Assembly (NCBI RefSeq): GCF_964656455.1
Contig: NC_135718.1
Span: 145,062,262-145,126,261 of the forward strand
DNA: 64,000 nt
Origin: Halichoerus grypus
Lineage: Eukaryota > Chordata > Mammalia > Carnivora > Phocidae
Direction of reading: 5' to 3'
Shown here: in pieces, positions 1-9,815 of the stretch
How positions within the stretch are numbered: position 1 is the first letter of the stretch
Layout of the letters: every line of letters starts with the position of its first letter
Program-made: the position numbers and the translations under genes
Notes under the pieces: model-generated
Told to the model about the DNA's origin: nothing
The model's input: the letters and a program-made list of their open reading frames with translations, nothing else
Databases searched by the model: none

Positions 1-40
1 TTGTTTTTTTCTCAAGTGGCCGTTCTCACCCAAGTGCGAA

Positions 41-157
41 TCTTTTTCCTTCTTTTTTTCTCTCCCTTCTTTCCTTCTTTCTTTCTTCTTTCTCCCTTCC
101 TCCCTGCCTTCCTTTCTTCCTTCTTCTTTTCACACTTTCTCCCCCTTTTCTCCTCCT
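41..157. repeat. Polypyrimidine (CTT/CCTT) low-complexity tract
   Basis: Almost pure C and T on the + strand, in irregular TTC, TTCC and TCCC units. The complementary Lys/Glu/Arg-rich reading frame (12-263, minus) is a product of the base composition and not a gene. Confidence 0.9.
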
Positions 158-282
158 TGAGCCCTGAGTCAGTATAGTGGGATTTATAACATTTGGGTAG
201 AGCATAAAAAATACCTCTCTTCAGATAACTAAAATTATTATTCCCTTTGCCTCCTATTTCCATCCTCTGTTTTTTGGTGCTG

Positions 283-320
283 GCTCTCTCTGTCTCTGTC
301 TCTGTCTCTGTTTCTCTCTT

Positions 321-393
<73 letters not shown>

Positions 394-396
394 ACA
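283..396. repeat. Compound microsatellite (TCTG)n-(TC)n-(CA)n
   Basis: TCTG units pass into TC units near 317 and then a CA run from about 333 to 391, broken once by AA near 357. The CA part is long enough to be length-variable between individuals. Confidence 0.93.
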
Positions 397-1751
397 CGAA
401 TACACTGAACAAAATTATATGGCTGGATAAATGCTATTCACAACTACTGCCTGGAAATCTGATCCTATCGGGTCCTTTGGAATCTGAGTTAGTATCATTT
501 GTTTTTCTTGCTTCTCTGTAAATTATAGCAGGAGAAAAAAAAGGTCATGTGGTTTCTGATTTACTGTAGAGAATATTGAGAAGGAAAAAAAAATCAGAGT
601 AGTCATTGATAATCAGAAAACATAGAAAAACCTCACTGTGAAAGTCTTTATTATTTCTAAATTTGGTCAACTCTACCTTCCTGTACCCTGAGCTACAAGG
701 CCCCCATTATCCTGAAGTCTATTTTTACAACACTCCATTTTGCAAGTGGGATTTAGGTTGGGAGGGCAGAAAATGTAGAAATCTCTACATCCCTTTCCCT
801 CTCCCCAGTGTGTTCTGGAGATCGGCTTTCTCTAGCGTGTGCAGATTTGTGGGGGTGTTGGGCAACCCCTCTGTCCTGCCTTTCTCCTTCCTCTTTGCAT
901 GTAGGTCACAGGTTTATCATGGCTGACTCCCCCTTCCCTCAATAATTATGACACACCGATGGTCAATGTGCTCCTTCCTGTCAGGAGAAAGAGGCCTGCT
1001 CTGGGAAAGGCCTCAGAAATGCTGGGATGGTCTTTGCTAGCTGCTGTCGTTCTTGATCTTCCTCACCAGGGTTATGGCAATTGAAAGGTGTTGGAACAAC
1101 CATCCAGACTCTGAGCAGACTCGGTGTTGATGCTAAACATCATAAACACAATCAACCACCAATGGAAATCAATAGTTACTTATTTGCTTTGCTCTTTGAG
1201 GTTCTAAGTAAGTGGGTGGGATGAATTTTCCTCTTTTTACCCCTTAGATTCAGGAGGATAAAGTTATTAAAGCGCAGAACTGGGCACCAGGAGGATGGTT
1301 AAAAAAATTGTGTTGATAACGTATTGTATTGAATCATGTAGCTTAAGAAGCAGGTGTTATTCTTGAAAATTCCAGTTGTGTGACTAATTTCTACTTTAAA
1401 AAAAAATGTTTTGTGTGGGGTAAAGATATCCAACCATGAGGTATGCATTTATTAGTGTTTTGGTTAATTTTCTTGAAATGAATAGTCAGGCTGCAGAAGC
1501 CAGACTCAAGCTTCAGATTAGTTCAGGGGCTTGATTTATTTATTTGCTCCCATATTAAAAGTTCTCTTTCTCTGGCTGTAGAAGCTGGATTTACACTCAA
1601 ACAGGACTAGATTAAGGGGCCCCCAAATGACAGGAATCATATTTTAGCCTTTGTGTTCAAGCAGCACAGTGCCTGAATGTAGTGGGTGCTTAGTGAATAT
1701 ATTTTGAAAGAAATGTATAATGAAACAGCTGACCAACTCATTTATACTATC
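397..1751. other. Unassigned, apparently single-copy DNA
   Basis: I recognise no gene or repeat family across most of this stretch. A short piece at about 1650-1715 resembles the 3' end of an L2 or MIR element (CAGTGCCTGAATGTAGTGGG then TGCTTAGTGAATAT). The 87-codon frame at 663-926 shows no domain and no coding signature. Confidence 0.5.
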
Positions 1752-2255
1752 CTTTTTTTTTTATTGTGGTAAGATATACATAACATAAAATTGATCATTT
1801 TTACCATTTTAAGTATACCGTTCAGTGGTATTAAGTACATTCACATTGTTGGACAACCATCACCACCATCCACATCCAGACTGTGTTCATCTTCCTCAAC
1901 TGAAACTCTCTATCCCCTGAGCATGAATTCCCCATTCCTCCTCCACCTGCATCCCCAGATCCTGGCAACTGCCACTCTCCTTTCTGTCTGTATGAGTTTG
2001 ACTACTCTCAGGACCTTCTATAAGTGGGATGATATAGTATTTGTCCTTTTGTGTCTGGCTTATTTTAGTAAGTGTGTCTTTAGCATGTATCAGAATTTTT
2101 TCCTTTTTTAAGGCTGAATACTATTCCACTGTAGGTATATACCACCTTTTGTTTATGCATTCACCCCCAGATGAATGTGTTTCATCTGGGGTTTGTTTGC
2201 ACATTTTGGCTACTGTGGATAATGTTGCTACGAACATGGCACCTGGTACAAATTT
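1752..2255 (-). mobile_element. L1 (L1M) 3' end, antisense
   Basis: The + strand reads as the reverse complement of an old mammalian L1: TTTATTGTGGTAAGATATAC, then a CATTCACATTGTTGGACAAC block, TATGAGTTTGACTACTC, and a GGCTGAATACTATTCCACTG block from the last part of ORF2. It contains the 3' UTR and C-terminal ORF2 only. It is decayed and cannot encode reverse transcriptase. A perfect 11-bp inverted repeat sits at 2165-2191. Confidence 0.88.
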
Positions 2256-3567
2256 TACCATCTTTTGAAGAAATAAAACATTGATGAGAAAGAATCCATA
2301 TTATAGAAACCCTTTTAAGTCCATTTTGATAGCTGAACCTAGGTTGTTTCCTGGTCAGTGTATTTTATGCTGGAAACGTCACCCACCAGTGAAGCTCTAT
2401 GGGGTAACATTCTTGTCTTGTTAACCTTTACATCCCCAGCATCTGGCAGAGGGACTGGTCCAGAGATGGCAGGGTGAAGTGTGATTGAATGGATTGACCA
2501 GACTTCATTGTCTGATTTGCACTTTCAGTCCCCCAGAGAAGAGAAGGGGGTAAAGCTGGATTGCCAAGTGTATTTATCATCAGCTGATTTTTGTCTGTGT
2601 TTTGTCGCTCTCCCTCTAAGTTGGGACATTTTCTGAGTATTGGGACTGGTTTGAAATTAGTGGACGTCAAACTTTTTAACTTATATTTTACAAGAATATT
2701 GAAATAAATGCCTCTGCTCATTTTTATATTGACACCTAAAATTTTGCAATCTCCTAACCAATGCTAAGGAGATTTCTTGAATGTTGCCAATATTGACAGT
2801 TGGTATACAATGATTATATCACTCTTTCAAATATGTCCAGTGGGGTTTTACATGCAATAGCAATGTGACTCTACCATTATCTACTTGAAAATACATAAAT
2901 AATCCCTCTTATAACAGTTGGAAATTTTACATTGTTCTTTGTTTTTCCCTTCAACTTACATTCTCATTCCATTCCCTTCACAGAATTTTGTCCTCATTTA
3001 ATAATTGTTTCATGAATAAAAGTAATTTATTGAGCACCCTATCATTCTTCTTAGCAACATTGTACATTCAAAGTGCTTAATTTTAATTTTAATTTTAATT
3101 TTTAATTTAAAATTTGGGGGACCATAAGGATCAATGTTGGAAACAATTTCTGCTGGATTGAATCATCACATTCATTATGAGTGCTTAGTCAATAAAAAAT
3201 GATTACATCACAATTTTATAACTATTTATAATATGACAATTCGTAATTGTTATCCTATACAGTAATACAAAATTTTGTGGGAAGTGCATTTTCTTAATGA
3301 TAGAAAATCTTTAATTTTCAATTTGTTCTCTATATTGCCAGATTGAAATGAAATTCGGAATCAGTGCTACTTCTCTTTTTCATTTTGATAGATCTAGCAC
3401 TGAGATATCTTGTTCACATAATAAATTAGATGGGGATGAATTCCTTTTGAATTAAGTGCTGAAAGTCACATAAAAGATCTATCATCAAAAAGTATTTTTA
3501 AGAACTCATCAGATGGCAATTCAGTTTGATCCTTTTCCATTTTCTTAGTTTTTGAGGTGTATCTCCA
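2256..3567. other. Unassigned AT-rich DNA
   Basis: No gene or recognisable element. A TTTTAA-unit low-complexity stretch lies at about 3078-3112. Reading frames here are short and start and end at random. Confidence 0.5.
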
Positions 3568-3737
3568 CTCAAAAAAGAATTTTTTTTTAAGACACAGAAA
3601 GAGCAAGAGAGCACAAACAGGGGGAGCAGCAGAGGGAGAGGGAGAAGCAGGCTCCCCGCCCAGCAGGATCATGACCTAAGCCAAAGGCAGACACTTAACT
3701 GACTGAGCCATCCAGGGACCCCTCAAAAAAGAATTTT
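3568..3737 (-). mobile_element. CAN-type SINE, internally deleted, with 16-bp target duplication
   Basis: The antisense copy has its A-tail (as T) at about 3581 and its G-rich 5' end at 3721. Identical 16-bp duplications (CTCAAAAAAGAATTTT) lie at 3568-3583 and 3722-3737. The tRNA-like head is present, but the segment between it and the CT-rich middle is shortened (CCCAGCAGGATCATG junction). These SINEs are moved by the L1 machinery. Confidence 0.93.
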
Positions 3738-4894
3738 AACAAGGTTATTAATTCTACCTGTTGCTCTTTCACCTAGAGGCATCAATTTAATCTAATATAT
3801 TTTAAAGATGTTAGAAGAATAAACATGATATGAACTTAAGTATACCTCTTTTTTCCCATGTAATATTTTTTAGGTAAGATTATTTTGTCCCATCACAAAT
3901 TTAAATGTACTTTTATCAGGACCTCTGAGCTGCATGTTTTATTAATTTGTGAAAACCATCTTCTATATAATCTTTTGGCCATCTTAGTCCTTGTCAAAAT
4001 CTCCAAATCAGATTAACTATAAAAAAGCCTAACTTCATATTTCAATTCAAATACATGTATTCATTCACCTCCTTTTGATAACTATTTCCCTTCTGAATTC
4101 TTATTTTAAGATATATAAGTAAGGCATGAAAACTTGCCATGAGTTTGCGTCTGGGTCTCAAAAGGTATAGCTGCTATATTTATATTTATATTTATGTCAT
4201 ATATATCATTAGAACAATGCATTTTTTGAAAGGAGTAGGAAAATGGAAAAGACAAAGTCATTAAATAAAAACCTTTATCCCATTTGCTATTACACTCTAA
4301 AACATATCTAAATTCAGAACATCTCAAATGGGTTGATAATACCTTGTGTCTGATGCCACATTTTGCCTTTATAAAAGTATGTTTAAGACAGAGAAATACA
4401 GGAAGACCTCTCACTGGTTTACGGCACCTTTGATGGACACAGAAGCCTTCACCAATGCCAGTATTTCAAATGGTCTGTTTGACAAGCCAGGGGTGGGTGG
4501 TTTCCACCTCAGGACAACACACCATCATAATGTTTAGCATCAGAAGAACGTCTGTCTTTTGTCAAGCAGCGGAAGGGAGAACTGACAGGAAATCTCAATT
4601 CCAGACATTTCCTCATGCAGACACCTTTTTAAAAGAACAGATATGGAAGTTGAGGATGAGAAACCACCTTCTCTTCAAATTACCCATGCCAGTTGCCCTT
4701 TGGAAAGCATGTTTCTCCAGGCGTATCCACACTGTAACTTGCTGCCCACTGTCTTATGCTCCTCTGCGTCCTCACCGCTTAGCTTAACACACAGTGATAT
4801 TTATGATGACCTCACGGTTGTAAATTTCTTACTTTCATGAACTGGTTAGTTCCAGGGGTTACAGACTGCTTAGCTTGTGGGACAGACACCTCAT
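3738..4894. other. Unassigned, apparently single-copy DNA
   Basis: No gene or repeat recognised. A small TATTTA-repeat patch lies at 4174-4196. Several overlapping frames of 60-110 codons (4106-4840) occur on both strands and look like chance. Confidence 0.45.
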
Positions 4895-5190
4895 TCGTTC
4901 CTTTTTTTTTTCATTTGTTAATTCAGCACATACGTGATAAACACCTACCATCTGCAAGTCATTGTGGCTCAGCTGAAGATAAAAAATGCATAAAATAAGG
5001 AGATCACATGCTGTAGGAATGAGAGAGCTTGCACACAAATAACTATGGTACAAATTAGAAAGAGATACATGCTGGGGGGTTTAGGAGGGAACCATTAGCT
5101 GTGGTTTGAAGAATCAGGCCTCACGAAGGACAGCGTGCAGGAGTGCAGACATGTGCAAAGCCATTAGGACTTCTAGAAATGCAAACCAAA
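4895..5190 (-). mobile_element. L2 LINE fragment, antisense
   Basis: The order of landmarks follows the reverse complement of an L2 3' end: TTAATTCAGCACATACGTG (cf. attcaacaaatatttattgagc), a GGAATGAGAGAGCTTGCAC block, and GGAGTGCAGACATGTGCAAA, which matches the tgcaaaggccc landmark. Strongly decayed. Confidence 0.6.
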
Positions 5191-5313
5191 GGGCCTGTCA
5201 GCAGTCTTCCTATTTGAAAAGTAGGGGCACTTCACTTAAAATTTGTAATTCGCGTGCTCTTACTTACATTGATGAGTGTGCTTACATGAAATCTTTAAAA
5301 TGAAGGAACCTAT

Positions 5314-5387
5314 TTCCTACCTGCAGAGTCAAGCCGGCGTTGGTGGTATAGTGGTGAGCATAGCTGCCTTCCTACCTGCAGAGTCAA
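5314..5387 (+). pseudogene. Retroposed 5' half of tRNA-Gly(UCC)
   Basis: Positions 5337-5372 match the first 36 nt of mammalian tRNA-Gly(UCC), from GCGTTGGTGGTATAGTGG in the acceptor/D-arm through the anticodon TCC, with no mismatch I can see; the 3' half is absent. The fragment lies between perfect 19-bp direct repeats (TTCCTACCTGCAGAGTCAA) at 5314-5332 and 5369-5387. The last four tRNA bases (TTCC) overlap the second repeat, so the junction has microhomology. Four extra bases (GCCG, 5333-5336) precede the tRNA 5' end. There is no poly(A). This has the form of a tailless retrocopy of a tRNA cleaved in the anticodon loop. It cannot make a tRNA. Confidence 0.88.
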
Positions 5388-5547
5388 TTGAATCCTGCTC
5401 TATTATTATTATTTTTTTCCTTTTGAGAAGGGGCATAAGCATCATAGTCTGTCAGTTTCATATTTATTGGGGGAATGTTCTTAGATCAATCTTTCCTCAC
5501 TGACTTGAGAACACATTTACTTTTATTTCATGAACTCTACTTCAACC

Positions 5548-5570
5548 AAAAAAAAAAAAAAAAAAAAAAA
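5548..5570. repeat. Poly(A) run of 23
   Basis: Uninterrupted A run. It may be the tail of a decayed retrocopy on the + strand, but I recognise no element upstream of it. Confidence 0.9.
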
Positions 5571-7267
5571 CCTCTCTGATGCTGACTCAGCATACAAAGT
5601 TACATTTTATACCTGTCAGGCTGCATATAGATTTTTATAAGGTGAACAATGGCTGTATTTTAGTACTGATGTAGTAATCGTGAAGTCTTCTGGCAGTATC
5701 CTTTGGAAACTGAATCCATAAATTTTATTAGTATGAAATGTTTCTAATGGGAGTTGACAAATAGTTGAGTGGGATAGCGTTTGCTCTGTACTTGGCAAAG
5801 ACAGAGGGGAAAAAAAGTCCCTATTACACAATGAGAAATGCATTAATGCTCAAACCCATTCATCTCAATTTTGCACAAATATAATTTAAGACCTTTTACA
5901 GCTCTTGGTGAAATTACAGTGTGCTGCAGGGAAGTTGCAAAATTTTTATGGGCCTAATAAAATTGTCATTGTAATACCATTATAGGGAGCTGGGACAATA
6001 TAGATATTTGTAATACTCATACTCTCATGCCAAACTGAGAAGGGAGATAGTAAGTTTGATTGGAGACAAACGCTGAACAGGGCTAAAACCCAAGTTTGTT
6101 TGATAATGAAAAATCTCCCTATCAGTGTTTGGTATCAAATGAAATTGGATGGGTGATTAGGCATTTTAACTGGTTGGCTTTATAATGGAGCAGATAAACA
6201 TTATCAAGCACCATCTCTAAAATTAGTTATTGCTGAAATAATCATGTATTATCTTTAGACGAATTTCAAAATAATTTCCAGTTGTATGTTTCCTGCTTTT
6301 GCCCTCAAGTTTGGCTTCAGAAATGTGCCCAAGCCCTTTCTCTGCTCTCCTTTTTAGCATATAGACAAACATCTCTTGATGGTCTTTAGTTAGACTAAAA
6401 GCTTTGGAAAATATCTGACAAGAAATTTAACTACTTGGAAACATGAAGTAAACAAACAAACAAAAGCAAACAGACTAAAACAGCCCTCTTGGTATCAACA
6501 CTTCTGGTGATACCACTTAAAAGAGAATACTATAAAATGGGTCAGCATTGATATCTTGAGGATTGCAAACAGAATTTGCAGGATGTGCCCCAAACAGAGC
6601 TGGGGCCTTTTCTAAGAGACTCCATTCTCTGTCTACCCCTGGAATTATGTCTGAGATACAAAAAAAGGGATAAATAGATCAAACATTCAGTTTCTCCAAG
6701 GTGGGCAGTAAGATGGAGCCACGCACTCCAGCTGCGAAAGACTTGACCTTTGCTTTTTCTCTTTCTGGGCCTCAGATGGTGAAAGGAACATAAGCACAGT
6801 CCTCATGACCTCACTGGAGTAGTCTTTGCATTTGAACCGCCAGCATCCCTTCCTCCCCTGTAAAGAATTAGTTTGACCTCAACCTGTTCATCCCATTCCC
6901 CTCAGTAGTGGTTGGTTTAAGAATGGGCCCATGACCACTGTGAGCCTGTGCTCTGTGAAAGGAAGTGTGCTGGTGCCTCCTGGCGAGAATGCCTCCTGCC
7001 CAGGAGGGACCCAGGAAAGACTGTCTCTTTCTTCCTTGTCTTTGGTGTGGCCCATGGAAATGCTCAGCCGTGTCGCTACAGCTGAGGATGAGGCAACACA
7101 GAGAGGAGATCTGAGCTAGGAGAGACAGTGAAGGTCAGAGACAGAGCCCTGATGCTTTCTACCTGGAACCTGCCTTCCTCTGGTGAGCTGGAGTCTGAGC
7201 CGAGGGGAAGCTTGGCTAGCTAGGGACAAGCTTGCAGAACGATGCCACTTGCTAGTCTACAAAACTT
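5571..7267. other. Mostly single-copy DNA
   Basis: No gene seen. An (AAAC)n patch lies at about 6446-6463. The segment 6890-7130 contains a 62-codon frame with no domain and may be a decayed ancient repeat I cannot name. The 5850-6260 part is listed separately as a candidate conserved element. Confidence 0.45.
5850..6260. promoter_or_regulatory. Candidate conserved non-coding element (AT-rich)
   Basis: No known repeat is visible. Core-like homeodomain and HOX/CDX-type words are dense: TTTTTATGGGCC (5944-5955), CCTAATAAAATTG, GTAATACCATTATAGG, GGGTGATTAGGC, TAAAATTAGTTATTG. This texture is typical of developmental enhancers, but conservation cannot be tested from one sequence. Boundaries are approximate. 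Confidence 0.3.
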
Positions 7268-7440
7268 CTGGAAAATTCTTACTGTCTCTGAGCCTTGGTC
7301 TCCCCACCTATGTAACAGGGATAAAAAAGTACTTAGCTTATAAAAGCTATTGTGAGCCTTAAGTGAATTAATATATGTAACATGCTTAGAAGAGTGTCTG
7401 GCATGTAGTACATACTAGATAAATGCTAGCTATTCTTATT
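7268..7440 (+). mobile_element. MIR SINE fragment
   Basis: The sequence follows the MIR core and 3' part: GTCTCTGAGCCTTGGTCTCC, CCTATGTAACAGGGATAA, TATTGTGAGCCTTAAGTGAA, then AGTGTCTGGCATGTAGTACA and TAAATGCTAGCTATT. The tRNA-like 5' head is missing. Confidence 0.88.
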
Positions 7441-7469
7441 TTTATTACATGAAAAATAGTTTTCCTTAT

Positions 7470-7707
7470 TTTTTCAAGAATTAATTAATTTATTTATTTT
7501 AGAGAAAGAGCATGTGCGCGGGGTGGGGCGTGGTGGGGAAGAGGAGGAGGAGGAGAGTCAGAGGGAGAGGGAGAAGGAAAGAATCTCAAGCAGACCCTGT
7601 GCTAAGTGCGGAGCCCATCACGGGGCTTCATCTCACAACCTTGAGATCATGACCTGAGCCAAAATCAAGAGTTGGACGCTTAACTGATTGAGCCACCCAG
7701 ACACCCC
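7470..7707 (-). mobile_element. CAN-type SINE, older subfamily, antisense
   Basis: From the T-rich tail (TTAATTTATTTATTTTAGAG) through an expanded GGAGGA middle to the head (GATCATGACCTGAGCC, GAGCCACCCAGACACCCC). The AAAATCAAGAGTTGGACGCT variant distinguishes it from the younger + strand copies in the window. No clear target duplication remains. Confidence 0.92.
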
Positions 7708-7717
7708 CATAGGCCAT

Positions 7718-8010
7718 CTTTTTAAGGAAGACTCCATCGGCCAACCCATTTAAAATTATATCTACCTCTAGCATCTTCTATATCTTCCCCCGACTTCTTT
7801 TTTCACCAAAGGACTTACCACCATCAGATCTATAATACATTCTACTTCTTTTGTTTATTTATGCATTGTCTTCTCCCATTGCCATGAGAATGTAAGCTTC
7901 ATGGGGGGAAGGGTTTTTTTTGCCTTTTTTTATAGCTACATTCTACCATGCCTAGATGAGTCCCTGACAGAGAGCAGGCAATCAAAACATATTTGTTGTC
8001 TGAATAAATG
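7718..8010 (+). mobile_element. L2 LINE 3' end
   Basis: Sense L2 landmarks: CATGAGAATGTAAGCTTCATG, a GGAAGGG...TTTTT run, CCTAGATGAGTCCCTGACAG and the terminal TTTGTTGTCTGAATAAATG. 3' UTR region only. Confidence 0.78.
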
Positions 8011-8151
8011 TTGTATCATGTGCTGCCCGGTGATACTGCACAACAGTTAGGCTAGGCACACTTCTGTACTCAGGTCACAAGGCTGATGGATGAGCAGCAA
8101 AGACAGTGCTACTTTCTCCAGATGAAAAATGGAAACAATTTAGGTTGCTTC

Positions 8152-8627
8152 AGCAGTTATTGGGCATCTGGGCTCTTTCCACATTTTGGCTATTGTGGAC
8201 ATCCTGCTATAAAGAAGATGTGGTATATGGAATATTACTCAGCCATAAAAAAGAAAGAAATCTTGCCATTTGCAGTGACATGGATGGAACTAGAGGGTAT
8301 TACATTAAGTGAAATAAATCAGTCAGAGAAATACAAATACCACATGATTTCACTCATATGTGGAATTTAAGAAACAAAACAGATGACCATAAGGGAAGGG
8401 AAGGAAAAATAAGATGAAAATTGAGAGGGAGGCAAACCATAAGAGATGCTTCACTGTAGGAAACAAACTGAGGGTTGCTGGAGGGGAGGTGGATGGGGGG
8501 AAGGGATAACTGGGTGATGGGCATCAAGGAGGGCATGTGATGTAATGAGTACTGGGTGTTATATGCAATGGGTGAATCACTAAATTCTACTTCTGAAACT
8601 AATAAAAAAAAAAGAAGTTATTAGGCA
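8152..8627 (+). mobile_element. Short young L1 with 5' inversion
   Basis: From about 8205 to 8612 this reads as the sense 3' end of a carnivore L1: AAAGAAGATGTGGTATATGG, GGAATATTACTCAGCC, ACATGGATGGAACTAGAGG, then a 3' UTR ending in A-tail. Positions about 8165-8202 are the same ORF2 region in reverse (TCTGGGCTCTTTCCACATTT and TTGGCTATTGTGGAC). Near-identical 15-bp repeats (AGCAGTTATTGGGCA, 8152-8166; AGAAGTTATTAGGCA, 8613-8627) flank it. This is the structure left by twin priming. The 94-codon frame at 8086-8370 is a relic of ORF2 plus flank. Confidence 0.88.
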
Positions 8628-8869
8628 AAACAGCCTATTAGTTTCTGGGTCATGCCCTGACTCTGATAGAGTAATCACCCATGTTTAAAGATGGGTGGGT
8701 ATTTTATCAGAATGTGGGGGCTGGCAAGTCTGAAATCCATAGGGAAAGTCAAAAGGCTGGAAACTGGGGCAAGAGTTAATGCTGTTAAAGCAGAATTTCA
8801 TCTCCAGGAAACCTTAGTTTGTGCTCTTTGCTCTTGATTAAATGAGGCTCACCCACATTATCGAGGGTA

Positions 8870-8887
8870 ATATTGTTTTTTTTTTAA

Positions 8888-8923
<36 letters not shown>

Positions 8924-9105
8924 TTATTTATTTATTTATTTGAGAGAGAGAGAACATGAACGGGGGGAAGGGCAGAGGGAGAGCAAGACCCCCTCACTGA
9001 GCAGGGAGCCCAACACAGGGCTTGATCCCTGGACCCCGGGATCACGACCTGAGCTGAAGGCAGACACTTAACTGACTGAGCCACCCAGGTGCCCCTATGG
9101 CAATA
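8870..9105 (-). mobile_element. CAN-type SINE, antisense, with TA and TTTA tail expansion
   Basis: The head ends at about 9095 (GAGCCACCCAGGTGCCCC). The tail side holds (TA)n at 8889-8919 and (TTTA)n at 8919-8941, expanded from the SINE tail. Imperfect flanking repeats GGTAATATTGTT (about 8866-8877) and GGCAATATTCTT (9099-9110) suggest the target duplication. Confidence 0.92.
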
Positions 9106-9684
9106 TTCTTTACTTAAAGTCAACTGACTGTAGATATTAACCACATCTACAGAATACCTTCACGGCAACATCTATATTAGATTTGATTACATCATTTGAA
9201 GTCATTCTCCAATCAAGTGAATACATAAAATTAACCATGGCAGATATGGTAAGAAGTGTACAATACATCAATATCCTATACTTGATTTAACAAAGGGCTC
9301 TTCAAATACTCTTTATTGGTATTAGAGATTAAATGGTACAAATAGGCCCAAATTCGTGTAATCTTTCGATATTTGTTACACATTTCATCAGTCAGCTCAT
9401 GAGCAAGACTCAACCTCATCCTCATAATACAAGAATGGCTTTTCTCATGGAGGTTTTCTAGTTAGGCTTTCAATAATGACTTAAAAATTCAGTACAAAAA
9501 CATCTGGAGCCCCAGAAACCAGTCATTCTCGGGGTCATTTGGAGCTGGCAGGTGAACAAATATGTGAATGAGCATTTATGTAGAGTGATCTTTGTATCTT
9601 AATGAAGGTTTTGGGATGCCTATTTTAGGTCTGATTGTAAATACAAACATTCATAAAGATACATTATAATAATTATTTTTTTTA
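9106..9684. other. Unassigned single-copy DNA
   Basis: No gene, repeat family or motif cluster recognised. Confidence 0.45.
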
Positions 9685-9815
9685 GCTGAAATACATTGAA
9701 GCCCTACTACTATGTTCTAGGTAATGTTAAGCACATTACCCAATTATCTTATTGAATCCTCACCACAATCCTCTGAAGCAAAAGGTATTTTTGCCCTTGT
9801 TTTACAGGTTAGTCC
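9685..9815 (-). mobile_element. MIR SINE fragment, antisense
   Basis: Reverse-complement MIR landmarks: CTACTACTATGTTCTAGG, AAGCACATTACCCAATTATC, TTGAATCCTCACCACAATCC, then GGTATTTTTGCCC. Core only. Confidence 0.7.

Noticed and set aside
12..263. Lys/Glu/Arg-rich 83-codon protein
   Set aside because: Translation of the polypyrimidine tract on the opposite strand.
5337..5372. Functional tRNA-Gly gene
   Set aside because: Only the 5' half is present; the anticodon 3' stem, T-arm and box B are missing.
8086..8370. 94-codon frame with L1 ORF2-like residues
   Set aside because: It is the relic end of L1 ORF2 joined to flank by the inversion, not a functional gene.
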